NCBI RefSeq assembly: GCF_005222675.1
Contig: NZ_STGE01000002.1
Coordinates: 105,915 to 169,914 of the forward strand
Reading direction: 5' to 3'
From: Mycolicibacterium sp. CR10
GTDB lineage: Bacteria > Actinomycetota > Actinomycetes > Mycobacteriales > Mycobacteriaceae
DNA length: 64,000 nucleotides
The notes beneath the pieces are model-generated. The model ran no database searches. It was not told the DNA's origin and saw only the letters and a list, made by a program, of their open reading frames with translations. This document shows positions 45,897 to 54,203 of the stretch, piece by piece (the stretch's first letter is position 1; every line of letters starts with the position of its first letter). A program made the position numbers and the translations under genes.

Positions 45897-46700
45897 ATGA
45901 CGAGTGAGGAGTTCCCCGTGACCGCCACCTCCGAGCAGCCCTCGCCCGACTATCCGTCGATGGCGGCCACCCGTGGACGCATCGAACCTGCCCCAAGGCG
46001 AGTCCGTGGGTTCCTCGGGCACCAGCTGGTCTTCGACACGACGTCGGCGCGCTACGTGTGGGAGGTGCCGTACTACCCGCAGTACTACATCCCGGTTGCG
46101 GACGTCCGGCCCGGTTTTCTGCGCGACGACGACCACCCTCAACGCGTGCAACTCGGCCCCTCGCGCATGTTCACGTTGCTCGGGGATTCGCAGACCCACG
46201 AATCCGCGGCACGCGTGTTCGACGACGGTGACAGCCGGGTTGCCGGACTGGTGCGGTTCCAGTGGGATGCGTTGGACTGGTTCGAAGAAGACGAGCCGAT
46301 ATACGGACATCCTCGCAATCCGTACTCACGGGTGGATGCGCTTCGCTCGCATCGCCATGTCACCGTCGAGCTCGACGGCATCACGGTGGCCGACACCCAT
46401 AGTCCCGTGCTGCTCTTCGAAACCGGTTTGCCGACAAGGTATTACATCGACCGCACCGACGTCGTGTTCGAGCACTTGGTACCGTCGGACACCCAGACGC
46501 TGTGCCCGTACAAGGGCATCACGTCGGGCTACTGGTCGGTCCGCGTCGGTGACGCGGTGCACGCCGATCTCGCATGGACCTACGACACACCGCTGCCGGC
46601 CGTGGCGCCGATCGCCACCATGGTCGCGTTCTACAACGAAAAGGTCGACATCGCCGTCGACGGCGTGAGACTGGCCCGCCCCCACACGCATTTCGGCTGA
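45897..46700 (+). CDS. Tandem DUF427 protein
   Basis: 267 aa with two DUF427 repeats: VFDTTSARYVWEVPYYPQYYIPVADV...WEEDEPIYGHPRNPYSRVDAL-type first half and ITVADTHSPVLLFETGLPTRYYIDRTDV...CPYKGITSGYWSV second half, the latter with the typical TRYYI-x-D-V and CPYKG motifs. Cytosolic; function unknown. ATG 45897 has GGGGA eight bases upstream. Confidence 0.85.
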   Translation: MTSEEFPVTATSEQPSPDYPSMAATRGRIEPAPRRVRGFLGHQLVFDTTSARYVWEVPYYPQYYIPVADVRPGFLRDDDHPQRVQLGPSRMFTLLGDSQTHESAARVFDDGDSRVAGLVRFQWDALDWFEEDEPIYGHPRNPYSRVDALRSHRHVTVELDGITVADTHSPVLLFETGLPTRYYIDRTDVVFEHLVPSDTQTLCPYKGITSGYWSVRVGDAVHADLAWTYDTPLPAVAPIATMVAFYNEKVDIAVDGVRLARPHTHFG

Positions 46701-46750
46701 CGCTCGAGCATCGCGAACGGCCTTGGGACCACCGCCCGGGCATAGGATGC

Positions 46751-46762
46751 GTGACACATCAC
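46751..46762. promoter_or_regulatory. MarR operator, copy 1
   Basis: GTGA-CACA-TCAC lies just after TAGGAT (46743-46748), the likely -10 of the MarR gene. The same GTGA-N4-TCAC palindrome is found upstream of the SDR gene. Confidence 0.6.
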
Positions 46763-46783
46763 CTTAGCGGGAGGACCGCAGCT

Positions 46784-47272
46784 ATGGCCGGTCGCCGGAA
46801 AGCGTATCCGCTCAATGCGTCGCAGCAGCGGACCTGGCGGAACTATATGGAGGTCTACCACCGGCTCGAATATGAGATGAACCGGCAACTGCTCGCCGAA
46901 TGCGGCTTGTCGTTGAGCGATTACACGGTGATGAACGCGCTGTCCCAGTCACGAGGTCGACGTGCTCAGCCGACCGCACTGGCCACCACCATCGGCTGGG
47001 AACGCAGCAGGCTGTCCCACCACCTGAAGCGGATGGCGGGTCGCGGTCTGGTGGATCGGGTGCCGTCCGAGATCGACGGCCGCGCCTCCGATGCGGTGTT
47101 GACCGACACCGGTTGGGACGCGCTCCGCGCGGCGGCTCCGCAACACGCCGCGTGGGTGCGGACACTGTTCTTCTCAGATATCGACACCCACCAGGAGCAC
47201 GAGCTGGCAGACATCCTCGCGACGGTCTACGGCAGCATCCTGCGCGAGGGCACCCTGCCGCGCCCAAACTAG
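46784..47272 (+). CDS. MarR-family transcriptional regulator
   Basis: 162 aa with a winged helix: LSLSDYTVMNALSQSRGRRAQPTALATTIGWERSRLSHHLKRM (helix-turn-helix) and the wing GLVDRVPSEIDGRASDAVLTDTG. GGAGGA precedes ATG. It is convergent with an SDR gene sharing CTAG, and both promoters carry GTGA-N4-TCAC, so it likely represses itself and the SDR gene. Confidence 0.9.
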   Translation: MAGRRKAYPLNASQQRTWRNYMEVYHRLEYEMNRQLLAECGLSLSDYTVMNALSQSRGRRAQPTALATTIGWERSRLSHHLKRMAGRGLVDRVPSEIDGRASDAVLTDTGWDALRAAAPQHAAWVRTLFFSDIDTHQEHELADILATVYGSILREGTLPRPN

Positions 47273-48015
47273 AGCTGGCGCGACCCGCCGTCGACGAACA
47301 TCTCGGTACCCGTCATGAAGCTGCTCTGATCCGAGGCGAGAAACAGCACTGCAGCAGCGATTTCGTCCGGCTTGCCGACACGACCCATGGGCACGGTGGC
47401 GGCCTCACCGTCCAAGAGCGCCTGCTGTTCACCACTGGGTGCGAGTCCTGTCAGTCCAGGTGTCTCCACGGGTCCGGGCACCACGGTGTTCACCCGGATC
47501 TCGCGGCTTACCAGTTCGGCGGCCCAGGTTCGACCCAGCGACCGGATGGCCGCCTTGGACGCCGCATAGGCGCCGAAGGCCGGCACGCCCGCGTATGCCG
47601 ACGTGGAACCGGCGAGGACGATCGAGGCCCCCTCATTCAGCAGTGGCAATACCGCTTGCACGGTGAACACCGTGCCACCGACGTTCCGGCCCAGCGTGTC
47701 GGCGAGGTGCTCGGGGGTTTCGTCCTCGAGCGTCGCGAACTCGCCGCCGCCGGCATTGGCGAACACGACGTCGAGGCCACGTCCGTGCTCGCGAATCGCG
47801 TCAGCGAGACGTCCGAGGTCAGCAGCGTCGGTGATGTCGCCCTGGACACCGGTGGCCGAGTCGCCAATGGACGCAACGGCCTTGTCGACGCCGTCCTGTC
47901 GACGGCCGGTGACGAACACGTGTGCACCCTCGGCCGCGAACCGCTGGGCCGTGGCCAGCCCGATACCCGACGTGCCACCCGTCACCAGTGCAGTCTTTCC
48001 GATGAGTTCGTTCAT
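47269..48015 (-). CDS. Short-chain dehydrogenase/reductase
   Basis: 248 aa classical SDR: TALVTGGTSGIGLATAQRFA (NAD(P) binding), FANAGGGEF, catalytic Ser in LAGSTSAYAG and YxxxK in AYAASKAAIRSL, VVPGPVETPG. The Arg in VTGRRQ suggests NADP preference. AGGAGGAACA precedes ATG. Likely controlled by the convergent MarR protein. Substrate unknown. Confidence 0.93.
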   Translation of the reverse strand: MNELIGKTALVTGGTSGIGLATAQRFAAEGAHVFVTGRRQDGVDKAVASIGDSATGVQGDITDAADLGRLADAIREHGRGLDVVFANAGGGEFATLEDETPEHLADTLGRNVGGTVFTVQAVLPLLNEGASIVLAGSTSAYAGVPAFGAYAASKAAIRSLGRTWAAELVSREIRVNTVVPGPVETPGLTGLAPSGEQQALLDGEAATVPMGRVGKPDEIAAAVLFLASDQSSFMTGTEMFVDGGSRQL

Positions 48016-48056
48016 TGTTCCTCCTAGAGTTTCGAGCCCTGTGCCGTGGTCAACTA

Positions 48057-48070
48057 CGTGACATATCACG
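48057..48070. promoter_or_regulatory. MarR operator, copy 2, upstream of the SDR gene
   Basis: CGTGA-CATA-TCACG has perfect 5-bp arms, 42 bp upstream of the SDR start, and matches the operator at the MarR promoter. Confidence 0.6.
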
Positions 48071-48198
48071 CTATTCCCCGAACCGGCCCCGCGGAAACGT
48101 CAATGCGGGCCAGTCTCGTGGCGACTGAGCCACCACTCGCACCACCGAAATCTGGTCGATCCAGGGCGCCCGCGGGAAGTCTCGGTCAGCGGCCCCGG

Positions 48199-48621
48199 TC
48201 ACACACGCAGGGCGGTGAACGGCTCGAACGGCAGGTTACGCGCCACGAACCACAGCGCGACGAGCACCATCGTCACAGGAACGGCCCACCGGTGATGCTG
48301 CCAGCCGGAGACCGTACGGCCGACGACGCGGCCGTAGGTCCACGTCGCGTAGGCGACGATCAAGAATCCCAGCGCCACGAACGCGAGCGCATTGAACCGG
48401 ACCGCCGACGCGAAGTCGGCGTGCAGCAGCGAATAGATCATTCGCATCGTGCCGCATCCCGGACAGTCAATACCCAGAAGGGCTTTCGTCGGGCAGATGG
48501 GCAGGAATCCGCCTGGCGTCGTCGGGTCCCCGACCCAGATCACCGCACACGCACCCGCCGCCAGGGCGCCCACCAACAGCGGGGCGCCCAGGCGACCGGG
48601 CACGACGTGCCGAACAGACAA
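48199..48621 (-). CDS. DUF2752 membrane protein
   Basis: About 140 aa, three membrane helices (PLLVGALAAGACAVIWVG, ALAFVALGFLIVAYATW, VPVTMVLVALWFVARNLPF) and the family motif CPTKALLGIDCPGCGTMRMIY, whose CPxCG Cys residues may bind metal or form a disulfide. TTG 48619-48621, 5 nt after the stop of the CD225 gene, is the likely start. DUF2752 is often paired with CD225 genes, as here. Function unknown. Confidence 0.82.
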   Translation of the reverse strand: MSVRHVVPGRLGAPLLVGALAAGACAVIWVGDPTTPGGFLPICPTKALLGIDCPGCGTMRMIYSLLHADFASAVRFNALAFVALGFLIVAYATWTYGRVVGRTVSGWQHHRWAVPVTMVLVALWFVARNLPFEPFTALRV

Positions 48622-48626
48622 CGAAC

Positions 48627-48938
48627 TCAGTAGCTCGACGTGTCCATGTCGAAGGTGAGTGCGCCGGTGGCGTAGAGGACGCCGTAGATGACGAACACGA
48701 TGACGCCGGCGATGAGGCTCCAGGTCGCCCACTTCTTGGCGGCGTCAGACGACGCCTGCGCGTCGGCGAAGCGGCCCTGTGCCCACAGACCGTTGACCTG
48801 GCTCGCCTTCACGATCGAGACGACACCGAAAGGGAGACAGCAGAACAGCGTCGTGAGAATGGCGAACACCAGGTGGGTGCTCGGCTGCGCGCCTTGCGGC
48901 TGTGGAGGCGGGTAGTTACCAGGCGGTGGTTGGGTCAT
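48627..48938 (-). CDS. CD225/dispanin-family membrane protein
   Basis: 103 aa: Pro-rich N-tail (PPPGNYPPPQPQG) then the CD225 fold with helix 1 LVFAILTTLFCCLPFGVVSIV, conserved loop KASQVNGLWAQGRFADAQASS and helix 2 WSLIAGVIVFVIYGVLYA. Eukaryotic members (IFITMs) alter membrane fusion; bacterial roles are unknown. It starts an operon with DUF2752. Confidence 0.88.
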   Translation of the reverse strand: MTQPPPGNYPPPQPQGAQPSTHLVFAILTTLFCCLPFGVVSIVKASQVNGLWAQGRFADAQASSDAAKKWATWSLIAGVIVFVIYGVLYATGALTFDMDTSSY

Positions 48939-49176
48939 CGTGACTTCCTTTGCGGCCGGGTAGATCAGGAAAAGCGGAGCTAACGGTACCGCAGCAATCG
49001 TCGCGGCACCGCGGATTCAAGATCATTTCGGTCTTTTCGAAAGCAACGGATTCCCGGTGCCGATAGCACCTTTCACCAGCACCTTCGCACCCGTGCGGAC
49101 ACGGCCGCGCGGACCCAGGGGTGCGCGTCGGGGAACTGCGGATCACACCATTGGGGCAAACGACCGTCACCCATCT

Positions 49177-49220
49177 CATTGACGCCTGTCATTGACAGGT
49201 GGCAATGAATCTTCTAGCTT
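49177..49220 (+). promoter_or_regulatory. TetR-gene promoter with overlapping 31-bp operator
   Basis: The palindrome 49177-49207 (CATTG..CCTGTCA-T-TGACAGG..CAATG) pairs at 13 of 15 positions. Its right half contains TTGACA (49192-49197), followed by 17 bp and TAGCTT (49215-49220), a near-ideal sigma-A promoter; ATG is 6 nt later. The operator therefore covers the -35, as expected for TetR autorepression. Confidence 0.75.
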
Positions 49221-49226
49221 CACTGC

Positions 49227-49856
49227 ATGCCGTCGACGACCTCCACTACTGAGCGCGGTCCGTCTGGCGCGAACGTCAGGGAGGCACAGCGACTCGAGAC
49301 CCGGGCACGGGTGTTCGCCGCAGCCGTGGCCGAGATCGGCCGGTCCGGGTTGGCGGGCGCCGACGTCAGCACCATCGCGCGGGCGGCCGGGGTGGTCCGG
49401 GGCACGTTCTATTTCCACTTCCCGACCAAGGAGCACGTCCTGGTCGAGTTGGAACGGACCGAAGAGGTCAAGATCGTGGAACGGCTCCATAGCTCCGCGC
49501 CGGCGGCTCGCGATCTGGCGTCCTTACTAGTAGCCCTGGTGCGACAGGTGGTCGCGGCGGAGCGGCGCCTGGGGCCCTTGATCTTTCGGGACATGCTGGG
49601 GTTGCACTTCTCCTCGACCCGGCCCATCGAGGACGAGATCGGCAGCCATCCTCTGGCCGAGTTCGTCATCGCGGCGATCGCGGACGCACAGACCGCGGGC
49701 CGCGTGAAAACCGATGCGAACCCCGGCGAGCTCGGGGTGATCTTCATGACCGGCCTGTTCGCGCTGCTTGCGACGGCAGGGCCCGCATCCCGGACCCGGA
49801 CCGCGCTGCTGGACCGCTATGTGACAACGATTCTCGAAGGAGTGACTGCGCAATGA
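49227..49856 (+). CDS. TetR-family repressor
   Basis: 209 aa: HTH at about 25-70 (ETRARVFAAAVAEIGRSGLAGADVSTIARAAGVVRGTFYFHFPTKE) and an all-helical ligand domain. A leaderless start and an overlapping palindrome indicate autoregulation. Its TGA overlaps the ATG of the diiron-protein gene, so the pair forms one transcription unit under its control. Confidence 0.92.
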   Translation: MPSTTSTTERGPSGANVREAQRLETRARVFAAAVAEIGRSGLAGADVSTIARAAGVVRGTFYFHFPTKEHVLVELERTEEVKIVERLHSSAPAARDLASLLVALVRQVVAAERRLGPLIFRDMLGLHFSSTRPIEDEIGSHPLAEFVIAAIADAQTAGRVKTDANPGELGVIFMTGLFALLATAGPASRTRTALLDRYVTTILEGVTAQ

Positions 49857-50677
49857 GCACCACACGTATCGACGGCTACCGGGACTTCTTGAGGGCGCGC
49901 GACGGGGAGGCCGACCTGCTCAACCGACGCCTGGCGAACCGCGAGGAGTACTTCCGCGGGCTGGAAGCCAACCCGGTCCGATCGGCCCACCCGGCCGACC
50001 GCCCCACCTTCATGCGAAACCTGCGCCGCCGCACACCGGAGTCGGGCCTGAACGACAAGATGCTGTTCCTGCTCGCCACCGCGAAACTCAATCAAGCGGA
50101 GCGGTTCGGCGTCGGACTCGGCGAGACGTACGGAATGAACAGCGACGAGGATCTGCCACCGGAACGGGTGTACCTCGAGCTCGAAGAGCACTACCACACA
50201 AGGTTGCTCGCCTACGTGCTGGACATCTTCGACCTGACATTTCAGGTCGTGCCGCCGCCGTTCGTCATGCGGCAATTCGTCAAGATCGGGGTGTTTCTCC
50301 CAGAACGCCTCGGATTCATGTTCGTAGGCGCGGCAGAAATGGCCGGCTGCGTGATGTTTGATGAACTGCGCCGTCTCGGCATCCAGCTGTTCGCCGACGA
50401 GCCCGACGTCGCCCAACGCATTGAGAACCTCTACAGCGAAATCCTCACCGACGAAGTCGGCCACGTCGGCTACTGCGCATCGCGGTGCACGTCAGCAGAG
50501 AGAGCGATCATGCGTCGGCTCTATCCGCTCATCGGACGGCTCTTCGCCCGCCAAACCGTCGAGATAAGCCGACTCCTCGATCCCGCGAAGCTGCACGCGC
50601 GCCTCGACCGCCCCTTCGACGTCGACGAACTGACCGCCGGCCTGGACAACGACACCTATCTGGTCGCCCATCCGTGA
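49853..50677 (+). CDS. Ferritin-like diiron protein
   Basis: 274 aa, helical, with a full diiron ligand set: E83 (QAERF), E112xxH115 (LEEHYHTRLL), E162 (AAEMAGC) and E201xxH204 (ILTDEVGHVGYC). This is the R2/ferritin-like four-helix pattern. Possible roles are oxidase, hydroxylase or aldehyde-deformylating activity on the TetR ligand; none can be assigned. GAAGGAG lies upstream of ATG within the TetR gene. Confidence 0.8.
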   Translation: MSTTRIDGYRDFLRARDGEADLLNRRLANREEYFRGLEANPVRSAHPADRPTFMRNLRRRTPESGLNDKMLFLLATAKLNQAERFGVGLGETYGMNSDEDLPPERVYLELEEHYHTRLLAYVLDIFDLTFQVVPPPFVMRQFVKIGVFLPERLGFMFVGAAEMAGCVMFDELRRLGIQLFADEPDVAQRIENLYSEILTDEVGHVGYCASRCTSAERAIMRRLYPLIGRLFARQTVEISRLLDPAKLHARLDRPFDVDELTAGLDNDTYLVAHP

Positions 50678-50855
50678 CGGAATGCGCGCCGGCTTTGGTC
50701 CCATCGAGCTTCTCAGCAGCACCGTCTCGGCATCACACGCCCGATGGCGGCGCAGCCGTCCCCGACGAGAAATGACGAGAAAAAGCACCGTGTGACTTGC
50801 TTCACGTGTGGGTACCCGGCCCGCGTTGATGTCCCATCGGCGTCGGAGGGTTCAC

Positions 50856-52679
50856 ATGAGCGCGGCACCAACCCTGAAGAAGGCGCTCAATCAGCGCCAG
50901 TTGACGATGATCGCCATCGGCGGTGTCATCGGGGCCGGCCTGTTCGTCGGGTCCGGCGTGGTCATCGGCGACACCGGGCCGGGCGCGTTCCTGACCTACG
51001 GGATGGCCGGCGTCCTGATCATCATGGTGATGCGGATGCTGGCGGAGATGGCCGTGGCCAACCCGTCGACAGGATCGTTCGCGGACTACTCCCGCAACGC
51101 GCTGGGCCACTGGGCCGGCTTCTCGGTGGGGTGGTTGTACTGGTACTTCTGGGTGATCGTGGTCGGCTTCGAAGCCATTGCGGGCGCCAAGATCGTGCAG
51201 TACTGGATCGATGTACCACTGTGGTTGTCCGCCTTGATCTTCATGGTGCTGATGACCGCGACCAATCTGTTCTCCGTCGCGTCCTACGGCGAGTTCGAGT
51301 TCTGGTTCGCGGGCATCAAAGTGGCGGCGATCGTCGCCTTCATCGCGCTGGGCGCGGCATTCGTGTTCGGGCTGTGGCCGGGAAAGTCGGCGGACTTCTC
51401 GAACCTGACAAGTCACGGCGGATTCATGCCCCTGGGATTCAGCGTGATCACCGTCGGCATCGTGACCGTGATCTTCTCCATGGTCGGCGCCGAGATCGCC
51501 ACTATCGCGGCCGCCGAATCGTCGGATCCGGAACGGGCGGTGGCGAAAGCCGCCAACTCGGTGATCCTGCGAATCCTGGTGTTCTACGTCGGAGCGGTGC
51601 TGCTGCTGGTGACCATTCTGCCGTGGAACGACGAAGGCGTGTCCGCGTCTCCGTTCGTCGCCGCGTTCACCGAGATGGGCATTCCCTACGCCGACCACGT
51701 GATGAACGCCGTCGTGTTGACAGCCGTCCTGAGCTGTCTGAACTCGGGCATGTACACCGCGTCGCGGATGCTTTTCGTGCTCGCAGCGCGCCGGGAGGCG
51801 CCGCCTGCACTCGTCAAGGTGACGAGCCGCGGTGTGCCGATGAATGCGATCCTGGCGTCCTCGGTGGTCGGGTTCCTGTGCGTGATCGCCGCGGCGGTCT
51901 CGCCCGACACGATCTTCGCGTTCCTACTGAATTCCAGTGGCGCGATCATTCTGTTCGTCTATCTGCTGATCTCGATCTCGCAGATCGTCCTGCGGTACCG
52001 CACGCCGGACTCCGAACTGCGGGTGAAGATGTGGCTGTTCCCGGTGCTCTCTGTGCTCACCGCACTGGGCATCGTCGCAATCCTGGTGCAGATGTTCGTC
52101 GACACCGAACTGCGGTCCCAGCTGGTGCTCAGCCTCCTGTCGTGGGCCGTCGTGTTGCTGCTCTTCGCCGCCAACAAGTGGTTCGTGAAGAGACGCCCGA
52201 TGCACGATGACGACACTCCGACCGGTACCCCGCACCGCGTGTTGGTGTTGGCCAATCAGACGGTCGACTCCGACGAACTCCTCGGGGAACTGCACCGGAT
52301 AGGGGCCGACAAGGACGCGCAGTATCTGGTGGTCGTTCCGGTCAGTGCGGTCGACACCGGCGCCGCCGAGACACACGGTCCACGCGATGTCTCCGAGGCC
52401 ACCGAGGAGGCAGCGACCGCCCGGCTCGAAACCACGCTGGCTGCGCTGCGCACCGAAAACCAGTCAGTGGAAGGCGAATTGGGCGATTATCGACCGCTCC
52501 ATGCGCTCGCCGACGCTGCCGAGAAATTCAATCCGGACCAGATAGTGATCTCGACCCTGCCGTCGGAGTTCTCAGCCTGGCAGCGCTTCGACGTCGTGGA
52601 CCGGGCCCGCGCCCAGTTCAAGGTGCCGGTGACGCACGTGGTCGCGAAGTCGCTGGCGGGCAGACGGGTTCCGAAATGA
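50856..52679 (+). CDS. APC amino-acid permease with C-terminal USP-like domain
   Basis: A 607-aa protein. Residues 1-450 are a 12-helix APC-family transporter (LTMIAIGGVIGAGLFVGSGVVI, MVGAEIATIAAAESSDPERAV, SCLNSGMYTASRMLF) of the GABA/Asn permease type. Residues 455-607 are a cytosolic universal-stress-protein-like domain (HRVLVLANQTVDSDELLGEL, FNPDQIVISTLPSEFSAW). GGAGGG precedes ATG. Its stop overlaps the start of a separate tandem USP gene, so nucleotide sensing of transport is plausible. Confidence 0.9.
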   Translation: MSAAPTLKKALNQRQLTMIAIGGVIGAGLFVGSGVVIGDTGPGAFLTYGMAGVLIIMVMRMLAEMAVANPSTGSFADYSRNALGHWAGFSVGWLYWYFWVIVVGFEAIAGAKIVQYWIDVPLWLSALIFMVLMTATNLFSVASYGEFEFWFAGIKVAAIVAFIALGAAFVFGLWPGKSADFSNLTSHGGFMPLGFSVITVGIVTVIFSMVGAEIATIAAAESSDPERAVAKAANSVILRILVFYVGAVLLLVTILPWNDEGVSASPFVAAFTEMGIPYADHVMNAVVLTAVLSCLNSGMYTASRMLFVLAARREAPPALVKVTSRGVPMNAILASSVVGFLCVIAAAVSPDTIFAFLLNSSGAIILFVYLLISISQIVLRYRTPDSELRVKMWLFPVLSVLTALGIVAILVQMFVDTELRSQLVLSLLSWAVVLLLFAANKWFVKRRPMHDDDTPTGTPHRVLVLANQTVDSDELLGELHRIGADKDAQYLVVVPVSAVDTGAAETHGPRDVSEATEEAATARLETTLAALRTENQSVEGELGDYRPLHALADAAEKFNPDQIVISTLPSEFSAWQRFDVVDRARAQFKVPVTHVVAKSLAGRRVPK

Positions 52680-53554
52680 CAATCATCGCAGGCTTCAGCG
52701 CCAGTGGTCACGGGCCGGCGCCGTTGCATCTGGCGGCCCAGTTGTCGCGCTGCACAGGCGACAACGTCATCGCCGCGGCGATCATCGAACGGCCCTGGCC
52801 GCGGAAATTGGATCCCTTCGAGGGCGAATATTTCACTTACGTTGAGGGGCAAGCCAAGGATTCGCTCCAGCAGATGATCGACCAGCTTCCCGCTGAGGTC
52901 GATATACAGCCGATGGTTCGCCAGGCCCTGTCCGTCCCGGTGGGGCTGACCGAGCTCGCCGCAGAGGTGAGCGCCTCCGTCGTCGTCGTCGGATCGTCGT
53001 CGTCAGGTCTGCGCGGCAGGATCGCCCTGGGTAGCGTCACCGACCGACTCGTCCACACCGCGGCGGTTCCGGTGGCCATCGCGCCGCGCGGCTATACCGC
53101 ACAGAGCGCCACGATCGAACGCTTGACGGTGGCCTACGGCGGGCACGCGGACGAGGTCGGGCTTGTCGCGACGACTGCGCAACTCGCCGAGCAGTGGTCG
53201 GCGCGACTGCGTATCGCGTCGTTCACGGTGCGGCCGGCGTCCATGTTCAGCAGCGCTATCGAAACGTCCGCCGAGGACCTCGTGGTCGAGCAGTGGGCGC
53301 GCCGCACTCAGGACGGCATTGCTGCCCAGTTGGAGAACGTCCGCTCGGGAATCGACACGCTCGACGCCGAGGTGGTGATTGGCTCCGGGGCGTCGTGGCG
53401 TGAGGCGGTGGAGGCCGTGGAGTGGGCCGCCGGAGACATCCTGGTGCTGGGCTCCGGAGCAGCAGGCCAAACCGCCCAGGTGTTCCTCGGCTCGGCCGCT
53501 GGGAGAATCCTGCGCCATTCGCCGGTGCCGACGATGATTGTGCCGCGGCGCTGA
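52676..53554 (+). CDS. Tandem universal stress protein
   Basis: 292 aa, two USP domains. Domain 1 ends with VVVVGSSSSGLRGRIALGSVTDRLVHTAAVPVAI and domain 2 with ILVLGSGAAGQTAQVFLGSAAGRILRHSPVPTMIV; both keep the G-x-x-G-x9-G-S ATP-binding pattern. ATGA overlap with the permease indicates coupling. Likely modulates the transporter, by inference from linkage. Confidence 0.9.
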   Translation: MTIIAGFSASGHGPAPLHLAAQLSRCTGDNVIAAAIIERPWPRKLDPFEGEYFTYVEGQAKDSLQQMIDQLPAEVDIQPMVRQALSVPVGLTELAAEVSASVVVVGSSSSGLRGRIALGSVTDRLVHTAAVPVAIAPRGYTAQSATIERLTVAYGGHADEVGLVATTAQLAEQWSARLRIASFTVRPASMFSSAIETSAEDLVVEQWARRTQDGIAAQLENVRSGIDTLDAEVVIGSGASWREAVEAVEWAAGDILVLGSGAAGQTAQVFLGSAAGRILRHSPVPTMIVPRR

Positions 53555-53687
53555 GCCACCGCCGTCTGGTACCGCCGAGGCGAATTTCTTACGATCCGCC
53601 GACAGCGACCCGCGAACACGTCCACCCGTGGCCAAACCGGTGAAGCATGATCTATCCCCACATCGGTGGGCGCAGATAGGAGCCGTC

Positions 53688-54191
53688 ATGATTCGTCCAC
53701 TACGCCTGGTCAGGTCAGTGATCATCGCCATCGCCGCAGCCATGCTCACGGTGGCGCTGACCAGTCCCCCGGCGGCGCTCGCCGACGACCGCCTGGATTT
53801 CACCGCAACGACCCTCAGCGGGGCGCCGTTCAACGGTGCGTCACTGCAGGGCAAGCCGGCCGTGCTGTGGTTCTGGACGCCGTGGTGCCCGTTCTGCAAC
53901 GCCGAGGCGCCGTCGGTGAGCAGCGTCGCCGCCGCCAACCCCGGGGTGTCGTTCGTCGGCGTCGCGGCCCGCTCCGACGTCGCGGCCATGCAGGGCTTCG
54001 TGTCCAAGTACAACCTGAACTTCCCGATCATCAATGACGCCGACGGCTCCCTCTGGACGCGCTACAACGTGCCGTGGCAGCCCGCGTACGTGTTCTATCG
54101 CGCCGACGGCTCATCGACCTTCGTGAACAACCCGACCGCCGCGATGCCACAGCAGGAACTGCAGGAGCGGGTTTCCGCACTCAGCACGTAA
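53688..54191 (+). CDS. Exported thioredoxin-like protein, DsbE/MPT53 type
   Basis: 167 aa: signal peptide (VRSVIIAIAAAMLTVALTS...ALA) and a TlpA-like thioredoxin domain with active site C67-P-F-C70 in WTPWCPFCNAEAP, and cis-Pro region NVPWQPAYVFY. The CPFC site matches mycobacterial MPT53 (oxidising DsbE). It is followed after 12 bp by a CcdA-type transporter, its redox partner. AGGAG upstream of ATG. Confidence 0.92.
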   Translation: MIRPLRLVRSVIIAIAAAMLTVALTSPPAALADDRLDFTATTLSGAPFNGASLQGKPAVLWFWTPWCPFCNAEAPSVSSVAAANPGVSFVGVAARSDVAAMQGFVSKYNLNFPIINDADGSLWTRYNVPWQPAYVFYRADGSSTFVNNPTAAMPQQELQERVSALST

Positions 54192-54203
54192 CGGTCACAC
54201 CGG

